From Bacteroidaceae bacterium (GTDB taxonomy: Bacteria; Bacteroidota; Bacteroidia; Bacteroidales; Bacteroidaceae), in assembly GCA_024401115.1 (NCBI GenBank), contig JAKSLP010000005.1:32390-96389 (forward strand): a DNA stretch of 64,000 bases, in the 5' to 3' direction. This document shows positions 36,888-47,457 of the stretch, piece after piece. The notes beneath the pieces are model-generated. The model searched no databases and had not been told where the DNA came from. It saw only the letters and a program-made list of their open reading frames with translations. The translations under genes were made by a program, and so were the position numbers. Numbering within the stretch: the stretch's first letter is position 1; every line of letters begins with the position of its first letter.

Positions 36888-37562
36888 ATGAATATTAAAG
36901 ACGATTTTAGAAAATTTGCGACCCAGAACGTAGGTGTTAGCGGTATGGTGATTGATGACGTTATCAAGTCTCAGGCCGGTTATCTGAATCCATACATTTT
37001 GGAGGAACGCCAGTTGAATGTAACTCAGTTGGATGTTTTTTCCCGCTTAATGATGGACCGTATCATCTTTTTGGGTACAGAGATAAATGACTATACTGCC
37101 AACACACTGCAGGCACAGTTGCTGTATCTGGATTCTGTGGATCCAGGTAAGGATATTTCTATTTATCTGAATTCTCCTGGCGGTTCTGTCTATGCAGGCC
37201 TTGGTATTTACGACACCATGCAGTTTATTACCAGTGATGTGGCTACCATCTGTACCGGCATGGCAGCTTCCATGGCTGCAGTCCTGTTGGTGTCAGGTAA
37301 GGAGGGAAAGCGCTCAGCGTTGACTCACAGCCGTGTTATGATCCATCAGCCATTAGGCGGTGCTCAGGGTCAGGCATCTGATATTGAGATTACAGCCCGC
37401 GAAATTCAGAAGTTGAAGAAAGAACTTTATACTATTATTGCGGATCACTCGCACACACCTTATGATAAGGTATGGGCAGACTCTGACCGTGATTATTGGA
37501 TGACAGCTGCCGAGGCAAAGGATTATGGCATGATTGATCAGGTCTTAACCCGTAAGAAATAA
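36888..37562 (+). CDS. clpP: ATP-dependent Clp protease proteolytic subunit
   Basis: 224 residues from MNIKDDFRKF at 36888; the open frame reaches back into tig but passes through the terminator. The serine-protease triad is present: Ser128 in GMAASMAA, His153 in IHQPLGG, Asp202 in DSDRDYW. Forms the tetradecameric chamber fed by ClpX, encoded 3 bases downstream. Confidence 0.97.
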   Translation: MNIKDDFRKFATQNVGVSGMVIDDVIKSQAGYLNPYILEERQLNVTQLDVFSRLMMDRIIFLGTEINDYTANTLQAQLLYLDSVDPGKDISIYLNSPGGSVYAGLGIYDTMQFITSDVATICTGMAASMAAVLLVSGKEGKRSALTHSRVMIHQPLGGAQGQASDIEITAREIQKLKKELYTIIADHSHTPYDKVWADSDRDYWMTAAEAKDYGMIDQVLTRKK

Positions 37563-37564
37563 TC

Positions 37565-38797
37565 ATGGCTAGAAATTCAAGAACTTGCAGTTTTTGCGGA
37601 CGCTCAGAAAAGGATGTGCCACTGCTCATCACAGGATTGAGCGGATTCATCTGCAGTGATTGTGCCGATCAGGCCTATCACATCGTGCAGGAGGCCATGA
37701 AGAGCCCTGCGAATAAAGCTTCGGAAACGGATTGGAAACATGTTCCTAAGCCAAAGGAGATAAAGGCATTTCTGGACCAGTACGTTATTGGACAGGACGA
37801 TGCAAAGCGCTACTTGTCTGTCTCTGTCTATAATCATTATAAGCGTTTGGGACAGACCGTAGCTGAAGACAATGTTGAAATCGAGAAGAGCAATATCATC
37901 ATGGTGGGTAGCACAGGTACCGGTAAGACATTGCTGGCACGTAGCATTGCCCGACTGCTGGATGTCCCTTTTACCATTGTCGATGCCACAGTATTCACTG
38001 AGGCCGGTTATGTGGGAGAAGATATTGAAAGCATCCTGACACGCTTGCTCCAGGCCTGTGATTATGATGTGCAGCGTGCTGAGCATGGCATAGTCTTCAT
38101 TGATGAGATTGATAAAATTGCCAGAAAGAGCGACAATCCGTCGATAACCCGCGATGTAAGCGGTGAGGGCGTACAGCAGGGTCTGTTGAAACTGCTGGAA
38201 GGCAGTGAGGTGCTTGTTCCACCTAATGGAGGCCGTAAGCATCCAGACCAGAAATGCATTACAGTCAATACACGGAACATCCTTTTCATCTGTGGCGGTG
38301 CTTTCGACGGTATTGAGAAGAAAATTGCCCAGCGCCTGAATACCCACGTTGTCGGTTTTGGAGCCGTAGAGAATGTGGCTAAGATAGATAAGGGCAATCT
38401 GATGCAGTACATTCTCCCTCAGGATTTAAAGTCTTTTGGCTTGATTCCTGAAATTATCGGTCGTCTGCCGGTGCTGACATACTTGAAGCCTCTGGACAGG
38501 GAAGCATTGCGTAACATCCTGACTGAACCCAAGAATTCTATCATCAAACAATATGTGAAATTGTTTGAGATGGATGGGGTGGAACTCTCATTTACCGATG
38601 AGGCTTTGGAGTTTATTGTTGATAAAGCATTAGAATACAAGTTGGGAGCACGAGGCTTGCGTTCCATTGTGGAAGCATTGATGATGGATGCCATGTTTGA
38701 GGTGCCATCGGGACAGGATAAAACTCTTGTGGTTGATGTGGAATATGCCAAAACCCAGTTGGAGAAGAGTAATTTACAGAACTTGCAGAATGCCTGA
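37565..38797 (+). CDS. clpX: ATP-dependent Clp protease ATPase subunit
   Basis: 410 residues. AAA+ unfoldase for ClpP. The N-terminal C4 zinc finger is CSFCGRS...CSDC. Walker A is GSTGTGKT, Walker B IVFIDEID, then the sensor and arginine-finger segments and the C-terminal small domain [11 protein letters not shown]. Codons for its last residues (LQNLQNA) and its stop lie in the 5' arm and loop of the terminator hairpin. Confidence 0.97.
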   Translation: MARNSRTCSFCGRSEKDVPLLITGLSGFICSDCADQAYHIVQEAMKSPANKASETDWKHVPKPKEIKAFLDQYVIGQDDAKRYLSVSVYNHYKRLGQTVAEDNVEIEKSNIIMVGSTGTGKTLLARSIARLLDVPFTIVDATVFTEAGYVGEDIESILTRLLQACDYDVQRAEHGIVFIDEIDKIARKSDNPSITRDVSGEGVQQGLLKLLEGSEVLVPPNGGRKHPDQKCITVNTRNILFICGGAFDGIEKKIAQRLNTHVVGFGAVENVAKIDKGNLMQYILPQDLKSFGLIPEIIGRLPVLTYLKPLDREALRNILTEPKNSIIKQYVKLFEMDGVELSFTDEALEFIVDKALEYKLGARGLRSIVEALMMDAMFEVPSGQDKTLVVDVEYAKTQLEKSNLQNLQNA

Positions 38798-38821
38798 AAA
38801 GGGCGTTCTGCAAGTTTTTTT
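38780..38821 (+). terminator. Terminator overlapping the clpX 3' end
   Basis: Arms AACTTGCAGAA-GCC and GGC-TTCTGCAAGTT with one bulge on each side, then a T7 run. The 5' arm is coding sequence. Confidence 0.9.
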
Positions 38822-38875
38822 GATTGTGAATCTGTTTTTTTCGTAAAAAAACAAGGATAATTCAAAAGTTGTTTA

Positions 38876-38883
38876 TAACTTTG
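38876..38883 (+). promoter_or_regulatory. recQ promoter -7 box
   Basis: TAACTTTG (TAnnTTTG), 33 bases before the recQ ATG. Confidence 0.55.
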
Positions 38884-38915
38884 TTTGGTCGCACATTAAT
38901 TAACGCAACTAGACT

Positions 38916-41096
38916 ATGACAAACAACTTGGATTTATTGGCCGAATTAAAGAAGTATTTTGGCTTCGATTCATTCAAAGGGCATCAAGAGGATATCATCA
39001 GAAACCTTTTGGAGGGACATGATACCTTTGTGCTGATGCCTACGGGTGGAGGCAAATCCTTGTGCTACCAGTTGCCTTCCTTGTTGATGGAAGGAACTGC
39101 CATTGTCATATCCCCGTTAATCGCCTTGATGAAGAATCAGGTGGATGCCATCCGCAATGTCTGCGAAGAGGATGGTGTGGCTCATTTTATTAATTCTTCT
39201 TTGAATAAGACAGCAATTGATCAGGTCAAGTCGGATATACAAAGCGGTAAGACAAAATTGTTGTATGTGGCTCCTGAATCTTTGACAAAGGAGGAGAATG
39301 TTGATTTCCTGCGTACCATTAAGATTTCTTTCTATGCGGTGGATGAGGCGCATTGTATATCCGAATGGGGTCATGATTTCCGTCCGGAATACCGTAGAAT
39401 CCGTCCGATCATCAATGAGATTGGTAATGCTCCGTTGATTGCCCTCACCGCTACGGCAACAGACAAGGTCCGTGGAGATATCAAAAAGAATCTGGGTATG
39501 CCTGATGCCGTGGAGTTCTGCTCTTCATTCAATCGCCCGAATCTTTATTATGAGGTTCGCCCTAAGACAAAGGATATTGATAGGGAAATCATCAAGTTTA
39601 TCAAGCAGCATCCGGGTAAAAGTGGCATTGTCTATTGCTTGAGCCGTAAAAAGGTTGAGGAACTGGCTGAGATTCTCAAGGCCAATGACATCAACGCAGA
39701 ACCCTATCATGCAGGAATGGACTCTGCTACCCGTTCTGCCACCCAGGACAAGTTCATTATGGAGGAAATCGATATCATTGTAGCTACCATTGCCTTTGGA
39801 ATGGGCATTGATAAGCCAGATGTCCGGTTTGTGATCCATTATGATATCCCAAAGAGTTTGGAGGGCTACTATCAAGAGACAGGCCGTGCCGGTAGAGATG
39901 GTGGCGAGGGTTTGTGTATCGCTTTCTATACCAGTAAGGATTTGCAGAAACTGGAGAAATTCATGGAGGGCAAGCCTGTGGCTGAGCAGGATATCGGTAA
40001 GCAGTTGCTGTTGGAGACTGCGGCTTATGCAGAGTCTTCGGTGTGCCGTAGAAAATTGCTTCTCCATTACTTTGGTGAGATTTACGATCGCGATAACTGT
40101 GGTAATTGCGACAACTGCCTGCATCCAAAAGTACAGATTGAAGCAAAGGACTCATTGTGTCTGCTGATGGAAGCTATTCTGGCAGTGAAGGAAAATTTCA
40201 AGGCCAACTATATAGTTGATTTCCTCATAGGAAAGCGTACGAATGATATAATCTCCCAGAAGCATGACGAGTTGGAACTGTTCGGCGAGGGAGATGAAAA
40301 GGACGACCATTACTGGAATGCTGTCATCCGTCAGGCACTTATTGCGGGATACCTGACTAAAGATGTAGAAAACTACGGCATTCTGCATGTGTCAAAGTCT
40401 GGACAGAAGTTTATGGAGAATCCTGTTTCCTTTATGATTACGGAAGACAATCGTTTTGATGACACAGACGATGATTCCGCAGCTCATGGAGGTGCAGCCT
40501 GTGCTGTTGATCCGGCCTTGTTTAATATGCTCAAGGATTTGCGTAAATCACTGTCGAAGAAATTGAAGGTGCCTCCATATGTCATATTCCAGGATCCGTC
40601 ACTCGAGGCCATGGCTACTGTTTACCCGATTACTCTGGATGATTTGCAGAATGTCCCTGGAGTGGGTGCGGGAAAGGCAAAACGCTATGGTAAGGAATTC
40701 TGTGAACTGATAAAGCGTCATTGCGAGGAAAATGAGATTGAGCGTCCTGAGGATTTACGTGTACGTACTGTAGCCAACCGTTCAAAATTAAAGGTTAGCA
40801 TTATCCAGAGCATCGACCGAAAGGTGGCATTGGATGATATAGCACTGGCCAAGGGCATTGATTTCAGTGAATTGCTGGAGGAAGTCGAGGCTATTGTCTA
40901 TTCGGGAACCAAATTGAACATTGATTACTTCCTGGATGAGATAATGGATGAAGATTATTTGGATGAAATCTATGACTATTTCATGCATGCAGAGACGGAT
41001 TCCATTAATGTGGCAATGGACAAACTGGGCGACGATTATGCCGAGGAAGACCTGCGTTTGGTGCGTATTAAGTTCATTTCCGAGATGGCAAACTAA
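38916..41096 (+). CDS. recQ: ATP-dependent DNA helicase RecQ
   Basis: 726 residues, longer than the ~600 of the E. coli enzyme. 3'-5' helicase in recombination and repair. Walker A is PTGGGKSLCYQ, the DEAH box AVDEAHCISEWGHDFRPEY. Motif VI QETGRAGRDG and a zinc-binding C...CGNCDNC cluster follow. An HRDC-type domain lies near 530-610 (LKDLRKSLSKKLKVPPYVIFQD). The remaining ~110 acidic residues are a C-terminal extension common to Bacteroidetes. Single gene. Confidence 0.96.
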   Translation: MTNNLDLLAELKKYFGFDSFKGHQEDIIRNLLEGHDTFVLMPTGGGKSLCYQLPSLLMEGTAIVISPLIALMKNQVDAIRNVCEEDGVAHFINSSLNKTAIDQVKSDIQSGKTKLLYVAPESLTKEENVDFLRTIKISFYAVDEAHCISEWGHDFRPEYRRIRPIINEIGNAPLIALTATATDKVRGDIKKNLGMPDAVEFCSSFNRPNLYYEVRPKTKDIDREIIKFIKQHPGKSGIVYCLSRKKVEELAEILKANDINAEPYHAGMDSATRSATQDKFIMEEIDIIVATIAFGMGIDKPDVRFVIHYDIPKSLEGYYQETGRAGRDGGEGLCIAFYTSKDLQKLEKFMEGKPVAEQDIGKQLLLETAAYAESSVCRRKLLLHYFGEIYDRDNCGNCDNCLHPKVQIEAKDSLCLLMEAILAVKENFKANYIVDFLIGKRTNDIISQKHDELELFGEGDEKDDHYWNAVIRQALIAGYLTKDVENYGILHVSKSGQKFMENPVSFMITEDNRFDDTDDDSAAHGGAACAVDPALFNMLKDLRKSLSKKLKVPPYVIFQDPSLEAMATVYPITLDDLQNVPGVGAGKAKRYGKEFCELIKRHCEENEIERPEDLRVRTVANRSKLKVSIIQSIDRKVALDDIALAKGIDFSELLEEVEAIVYSGTKLNIDYFLDEIMDEDYLDEIYDYFMHAETDSINVAMDKLGDDYAEEDLRLVRIKFISEMAN

Positions 41097-41145
41097 AAAA
41101 TAAAAAAAACTTTCTGGAAAAGGCCGAAATGTGCCGGATTTTATG

Positions 41146-41153
41146 TAATTTTG
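41146..41153 (+). promoter_or_regulatory. guaB promoter -7 box
   Basis: TAATTTTG (TAnnTTTG), 26 bases before the guaB ATG. No purine-riboswitch-like structure is seen in this short leader. Confidence 0.55.
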
Positions 41154-41175
41154 CACGCAATAAATTTTCAAGTAA

Positions 41176-42654
<1,479 letters not shown>

Positions 42655-42736
42655 TTTACGGACGATGATATGAGCATTAATGGATAATAAGACACTCATT
42701 TAATCCTTGATGCTCAGAAATTGCTAAAAAACAAAA

Positions 42737-42780
42737 AAAGAGAGGATGTTCTGTCGGAATGTCCTCTCTTTCTCTTTTTT
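42737..42780 (+). terminator. Terminator after guaB
   Basis: Arms AAAGAGAGGA / TCCTCTCTTT (10 bp) with inner TTC/GAA pairs and loop TGTCG, then a long T-rich run. The next gene's promoter box starts only 7 bases later. Confidence 0.85.
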
Positions 42781-42786
42781 TTTCTG

Positions 42787-42794
42787 TATCTTCG
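42787..42794 (+). promoter_or_regulatory. Promoter -7 box of the envelope-biogenesis run
   Basis: TATCTTCG, one mismatch from TAnnTTTG, 25 bases before the ATG at 42819. Confidence 0.4.
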
Positions 42795-42818
42795 CAACGA
42801 TTTTGTAACGTGCTTAAA

Positions 42819-44060
42819 ATGACGAAATATATACTTACGGTTTTGTTTTGTTGTCTTGGACTTTTATTGAAGGCTCAGGAGGCATCGGACGTATTATTGA
42901 TCGTTGCCGGCAAGATGATTTCATCGGCAGATTTCTGCTCTGCATACGAGCGGAATCAGCATAGCGCAGATTTTTCAAAGGAACAAATTGACGGTTTTCT
43001 GACTCAGTTTATCAACGAACGCTTGTTGGTCGCAGAAGCTGAGGCTTTGCGTTTGGATACATTAACAGAGTTCCGCCATAGAATGTCAAAGTTCTCTTCG
43101 AATAATGCTGAATCTGCTTCATTGTCTTCCGATTGGAAAAAAGTATATAGAGGAAAACCTAGTGTTCAGATTGCTCATTTCACTCTTCCCCTACGTCAGC
43201 GGGCAACTTACGGCGAGCAGCAAACCTTACGTGCACGGATTGATTCTGTTTATAATGCAATTCTCTCCGGCTCTGATTTTGTCACTACTGCAGCCAAGAT
43301 TAGTCAGGGCACTGTTCAGGTTGAGTGGGTTGGAAAAAATCAGTTGTTGGCGGATTTGGAATCTGTAGCATTCAGACTTAATGAAGGAGAGATGTCTTCT
43401 CCCATTTTGTCAACTGATGGCTTTCACTTAATGAAGTGCTTAAAGGTCGGTTTTCAGGAGGATGATGCTTAACCGCAGAGTGTTGCTGCTCCTGCTCATT
43501 TGGAATCCGGTTTTATGAATGAGTACCGCTCAGGCTTGCTGATTCATCTGTTGCACGAGAGAAAAGTAATGGGAAAAGCGGAGGAGGATAATTCTGGAAT
43601 GCAGCAGTATTTCTCTGAAAATCAAAAAAAGTATGCTTGGGAGATTCCTCACTATAAGGGAGTAGTATACCAATGCAAGAATAAGAAAACCCAGAAACTT
43701 GTCAAGAAATTGCTCTCTAAGCAGCCTCAAAGTCAGTGGCTGTCACTTATTGAGAACCCGGATTATGAGCATGTGTTTAAGAACGCTCGAATTAGTCCAC
43801 TCACTTTGTTTGTACTGGGTGAGAATGAGCAAGTTGATGAACTGGCTTTTGGAGGTCCTAAAGCACAAGCCGACGGTGAATATCCTTTTTATGGCATTTT
43901 GGGCAAGGAACTGAAAAAATACCCGGATAGCTATGAGGATGCTGGGGACATGCTGATAGATGATTACCAAAGTCACTTGGAGCATCTGTTCTTGGACGGA
44001 TTAAAGAAACGCCATGAAGTGGCAATTAACGAGAAAGCATTGAAGAGATTATATAAATGA
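42819..44060 (+). pseudogene. PpiC/SurA-type peptidylprolyl isomerase split by in-frame TAA
   Basis: A 414-codon frame beginning MTKYILTVLFCCLGLLLKAQ (signal peptide) and ending ...KALKRLYK. Codon 218 (43470-43472) is TAA between FQEDDA and PQSVAAPAHLESG; the same frame continues to 44060. The first part has a parvulin-like domain (PSVQIAHFTLPLRQ... near 105-215); the second part looks like the C-terminal half found in Bacteroidetes paralogues upstream of surA. As read, only a 217-residue N-terminal product would be made unless the downstream ATG at 43515 is used. A CAA-to-TAA change or sequencing error would each explain it. Overlaps the surA frame by 4 bases. Confidence 0.8.
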
Positions 44061-44080
44061 CCAAATATTTTTCGCATAAT

Positions 44081-45433
44081 ATGAAAAAGTTCAGATTTTT
44101 GCTGATAACCTTAATGGGATTGTTCTTTGCACAGGGCCTGTTTGCCCAGAACAATATTATTGATGAAGTGGTTTGGGTTGTTGGTGATCAGGCGATTTTG
44201 AAATCGGACGTGGAATCCGAGCGTATCCGTGCCCAATACGAGGGTCAGAAGTGGGATGGCGATCCATATTGCGTTATCCCTGAACAGATGGCTATTCAGA
44301 AATTGTACATGCACCAGGCAGCAATTGACAGTATTGAGGTCAGCGACAGTGAGGTGATGCAGCGTGTAGAGCAGCAGATGAGCTGGTATGTGCAGCAAAT
44401 TGGTTCGAAGGAAAAGATGGAGGAGTATTTCAATAAGAACTCCGCTCAGATCCGTGAGCAACTTCAGGAAACTGTCCGTGACGGAATGATTGTTCAGCAA
44501 ATGCAGCAGAAATTGGTCGGTGATATTAAGCTGACTCCTGCAGATGTGCGCAGATATTTCAAGAACATTCCTCTTGATAGTTTGCCTTATATACCAACTC
44601 AGGTGGAAGTGCAGATTATTACTATGGCTCCAAAAATCCCACAGGAGGAGATCGACCGTGTAAAGGATGAGCTGCGTGATTATACCGAACGTGTAAATAC
44701 AGGTTCTGCCCAGTTCTCAACTTTGGCTCGTTTTTATTCAGAGGATGAGGCTTCTGCCAGACAGGGCGGTGAACTTGGTTTCATGGGCCGTGGTGAGTTG
44801 GTTCCAGAGTTCGCTAATGTAGCATTCAACCTTACTGATCCTAAGAAAATCTCTAAGATTGTAGAGTCTGAATTCGGTTTCCATATCATTCAGTTGATCG
44901 AGAAACGCGGTGACCGTGTGAATGTACGTCATATTTTGAAGAAGCCTCGTGTGTCAGAGACCGATCTGACTGCAGGCTTGCAGCGATTGGATTCTATTGC
45001 CAATGATATCCGTCACGAAAAATTCTCTTTCGATGAGGCTGCTACAGTTTTGTCAAGCGATAAGGATACTCGCAGCAATCACGGTTTGATGCCAAACCAG
45101 AAAAATGGAACATCGCGATTCGAGATGCAGGATTTGCCACAGGAAGTTGCCAAGGTGGTTGACAAGATGAAGGTGGGTGAAATTTCCGATGCATTTACCA
45201 TGATCAACAGCAAGGGTAAGGAGGTTTGTGTGATTGCCAAGCTGAAAAACCGTATCGAAGGACATAAGGCTACCATGACCGAGGACTATCAGGCATTGAA
45301 GGATATCGTGATGGAGAAACGCCGTGCTGAAAAGTTGGATAAATGGATCCGCGAAAAGCAGCGTACCACCTATGTGCGTATCAATCCGGAATGGCAGTTT
45401 GACACCTTTAAATATCCAGGTTGGATTAAATGA
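44081..45433 (+). CDS. surA: Periplasmic chaperone/peptidylprolyl isomerase SurA
   Basis: 450 residues from MKKFRFLLITLMG at 44081, which gives a clean signal peptide; the in-frame ATG at 44057 (ATGA overlap with the upstream gene) would add 8 residues. The SurA N-terminal domain occupies about 20-170, then two parvulin domains: about 175-285 (QGGELGFMGRGELVPEF) and 285-395 (VNVRHILKKPRVSE). Folds outer-membrane barrels in the periplasm. Overlaps the next gene by 4 bases (ATGA). Confidence 0.93.
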   Translation: MKKFRFLLITLMGLFFAQGLFAQNNIIDEVVWVVGDQAILKSDVESERIRAQYEGQKWDGDPYCVIPEQMAIQKLYMHQAAIDSIEVSDSEVMQRVEQQMSWYVQQIGSKEKMEEYFNKNSAQIREQLQETVRDGMIVQQMQQKLVGDIKLTPADVRRYFKNIPLDSLPYIPTQVEVQIITMAPKIPQEEIDRVKDELRDYTERVNTGSAQFSTLARFYSEDEASARQGGELGFMGRGELVPEFANVAFNLTDPKKISKIVESEFGFHIIQLIEKRGDRVNVRHILKKPRVSETDLTAGLQRLDSIANDIRHEKFSFDEAATVLSSDKDTRSNHGLMPNQKNGTSRFEMQDLPQEVAKVVDKMKVGEISDAFTMINSKGKEVCVIAKLKNRIEGHKATMTEDYQALKDIVMEKRRAEKLDKWIREKQRTTYVRINPEWQFDTFKYPGWIK

Positions 45434-47145
45434 GAAGACAAATCCGGCTTTTGACTTCTGGACATCGGATCCTCCTGTTGGTAGGATTGTTGATTGGATG
45501 TGTTTGTATGGCAGCTTCGTTGCCATACAGATCTTTTATACAGCAATCCGGACCAGGAAAGGATACCCTGATTCATCTGGAACAAGCCGGTTCCCTGACT
45601 TACGATCAAAGTGTGACCAGTGCTCAGATTTTGGTTCATAATGTCAGGTTCCGTCATAACGGAGCCATAATGACTTGTGACAGTGCCAATTTCTATCAGG
45701 AAAGCAATTCCTTTAAGGCTTATGGCCATGTGAAGATGGTTCAAGGCGACACCTTGGAATTGATAGGTGATACCTTGGACTATAACGGTAGTTTGGAATT
45801 AGCTAAGGTCTGGGGAGAGAAAGTGGTCCTGACTCATTGGAAGGATAAGCGTCGTAAACAAAAAACAACCCTGAATACTCAACATTTGGATTATGACCGT
45901 GTCTATGACATGGGCTATTTCTATGAAGGAGGAACACTCTATGACGACGACAATGTGCTGACTTCCGATTGGGGTGAGTATCATACCGCAGAGCATCTTG
46001 CTCAATTCTACTTTAATGTGAAACTGACAAATCCAAAGTTCCTGTTGCGTACCGATACTCTGGATTACAATACAGACTCCAAAGATTCTCATTTCCTGGG
46101 CCCTTCCAATGTGTTCCGTGTGGCAGATGATAACGTGAATGAGTCGGAACTGATTTATTCCACCAACGGCTTCTATAACACTGAAACAGAATATGCCAAG
46201 TTGTATGGCCACAGTGTGGTACGTAACACCGAGCGTTTGGCGGAGGCTGTTGACAGTATGATTTACAATCGCCAAACGGGCGAGGGATTTGCCTATAAAG
46301 ACGTGGTTCTGACCGATTTTAAGAATAAGAATCAGTTGCTTGGTGACTATTGCTATTATAATGATAGTTTGGGAAATGCATTGGCTACCGGACGTGCAAT
46401 AGCCAAAGATTTCTCGCAGGAAAAAGAGGATACTCTCTTCTTGCATGGAGATACATTGCGCATGTACACCTATAACTTCCGGACCGATTCAGCTTATCGG
46501 GTCATGCATGCTTATCCTCATGTAAGAGTGTTCCGCTCAGACATGCAGGCTGTGGCCGATTCTATTGTTTATGAGCAGAACTTATCCCGAATGGGTATGT
46601 TCCAGAATCCGGTCGTATGGCAGGAGCAGATGCAACTGTTGGGCGATACCATTTATGTATTCAACAATGACAGTACAATAGAGTGGGCTCATGTCATCGA
46701 TCAGGCATTGTCTATTGAGATGGTTGACTCTATTCATTACAATCAGATTTCCGGTAAAGAGTTGATGGCTTATTTCGATGACGGCAAGTTGATACGCTCC
46801 GAGGTCCACAATAATGTGTTTTACGGCTACTATCCGATGGAAAAGGACAGCACATTGCAGGGCTATGTTAATGGAGAGACAACCGAAATCAAATTCTACC
46901 TGAAAGACCAGAAACTGGAAAAGATATGGGCCGGCTCCGGTAATACCGGAACCATGTATCCTATACCAATGATTCCTAGTGATAAGCTAAAGATTAAAGG
47001 GTTTATTTGGTTGGATTATATCAGGCCTAGAGATAAATATGATATTCTGGAGTGGAAAGAAAGAAACTCACAGGATGTGTTGCAAGTCCAGCCTAAACGT
47101 TCTGCACCGGTGATGGACTTGAAGAAAATGAAAAAGAAAGAATAA
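45430..47145 (+). CDS. OstA-like protein (LPS transport family)
   Basis: 571 residues with an N-terminal hydrophobic segment (LLLVGLLIGCVCMAASL). Repeated OstA/LptA-type beta strands run through the protein (MTCDSANFYQESNSFKAYGHVKM, LELIGDTLDYNG, then further 'D-L-Y' repeats), the fold that bridges LPS across the periplasm. It is a Bacteroidetes-type long OstA-like protein, not LptD. Its place behind surA fits outer-membrane assembly. Ends with a Lys-rich tail (LKKMKKKE). Confidence 0.88.
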   Translation: MRRQIRLLTSGHRILLLVGLLIGCVCMAASLPYRSFIQQSGPGKDTLIHLEQAGSLTYDQSVTSAQILVHNVRFRHNGAIMTCDSANFYQESNSFKAYGHVKMVQGDTLELIGDTLDYNGSLELAKVWGEKVVLTHWKDKRRKQKTTLNTQHLDYDRVYDMGYFYEGGTLYDDDNVLTSDWGEYHTAEHLAQFYFNVKLTNPKFLLRTDTLDYNTDSKDSHFLGPSNVFRVADDNVNESELIYSTNGFYNTETEYAKLYGHSVVRNTERLAEAVDSMIYNRQTGEGFAYKDVVLTDFKNKNQLLGDYCYYNDSLGNALATGRAIAKDFSQEKEDTLFLHGDTLRMYTYNFRTDSAYRVMHAYPHVRVFRSDMQAVADSIVYEQNLSRMGMFQNPVVWQEQMQLLGDTIYVFNNDSTIEWAHVIDQALSIEMVDSIHYNQISGKELMAYFDDGKLIRSEVHNNVFYGYYPMEKDSTLQGYVNGETTEIKFYLKDQKLEKIWAGSGNTGTMYPIPMIPSDKLKIKGFIWLDYIRPRDKYDILEWKERNSQDVLQVQPKRSAPVMDLKKMKKKE

Positions 47146-47157
47146 AGGAATTCAGAT

Positions 47158-47454
47158 ATGGGTTTATTTTCAACAAGAAAGCCAAGAGGCTATCACCATG
47201 AGTACATTTATTATAATGAGCGGAAGGAAAAACTGAAGCGAATAGAAGAAAAGGCCAAGAGAGAACTGGGCATGCTTCCTCCTGAACCATTGAACAAGGA
47301 ACGTATTCATGAGGCATTTGTGAATTCCACAACCCACTTGAAAAGAAGAGAGGAACGTGGTGGCGATGCGATTTCCCTGAAATGGCTGATTATCTTGTTT
47401 TTTGCAGCTTTATTTGTTCTTCACTATTTGGTAACCGATAAGTGGACATTCTAA
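47158..47454 (+). CDS. Small C-tail membrane protein
   Basis: 98 residues, conserved-looking. A basic N-terminal part (KLKRIEEKAKRELG) is followed near the C-terminus by a single hydrophobic helix (WLIILFFAALFVLHYLV). It lies between the OstA-like gene and mutL, 12 bases and 3 bases away respectively, so it is certainly in the same transcript. I recognise this as a Bacteroidetes conserved hypothetical protein at this locus but know no function. Confidence 0.8.
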   Translation: MGLFSTRKPRGYHHEYIYYNERKEKLKRIEEKAKRELGMLPPEPLNKERIHEAFVNSTTHLKRREERGGDAISLKWLIILFFAALFVLHYLVTDKWTF

Positions 47455-47457
47455 TTT

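Noticed and set aside
42759..42818. Upstream start of the PPIase gene
   Set aside because: It is inside the guaB terminator; MTKYIL at 42819 has a clear signal peptide.
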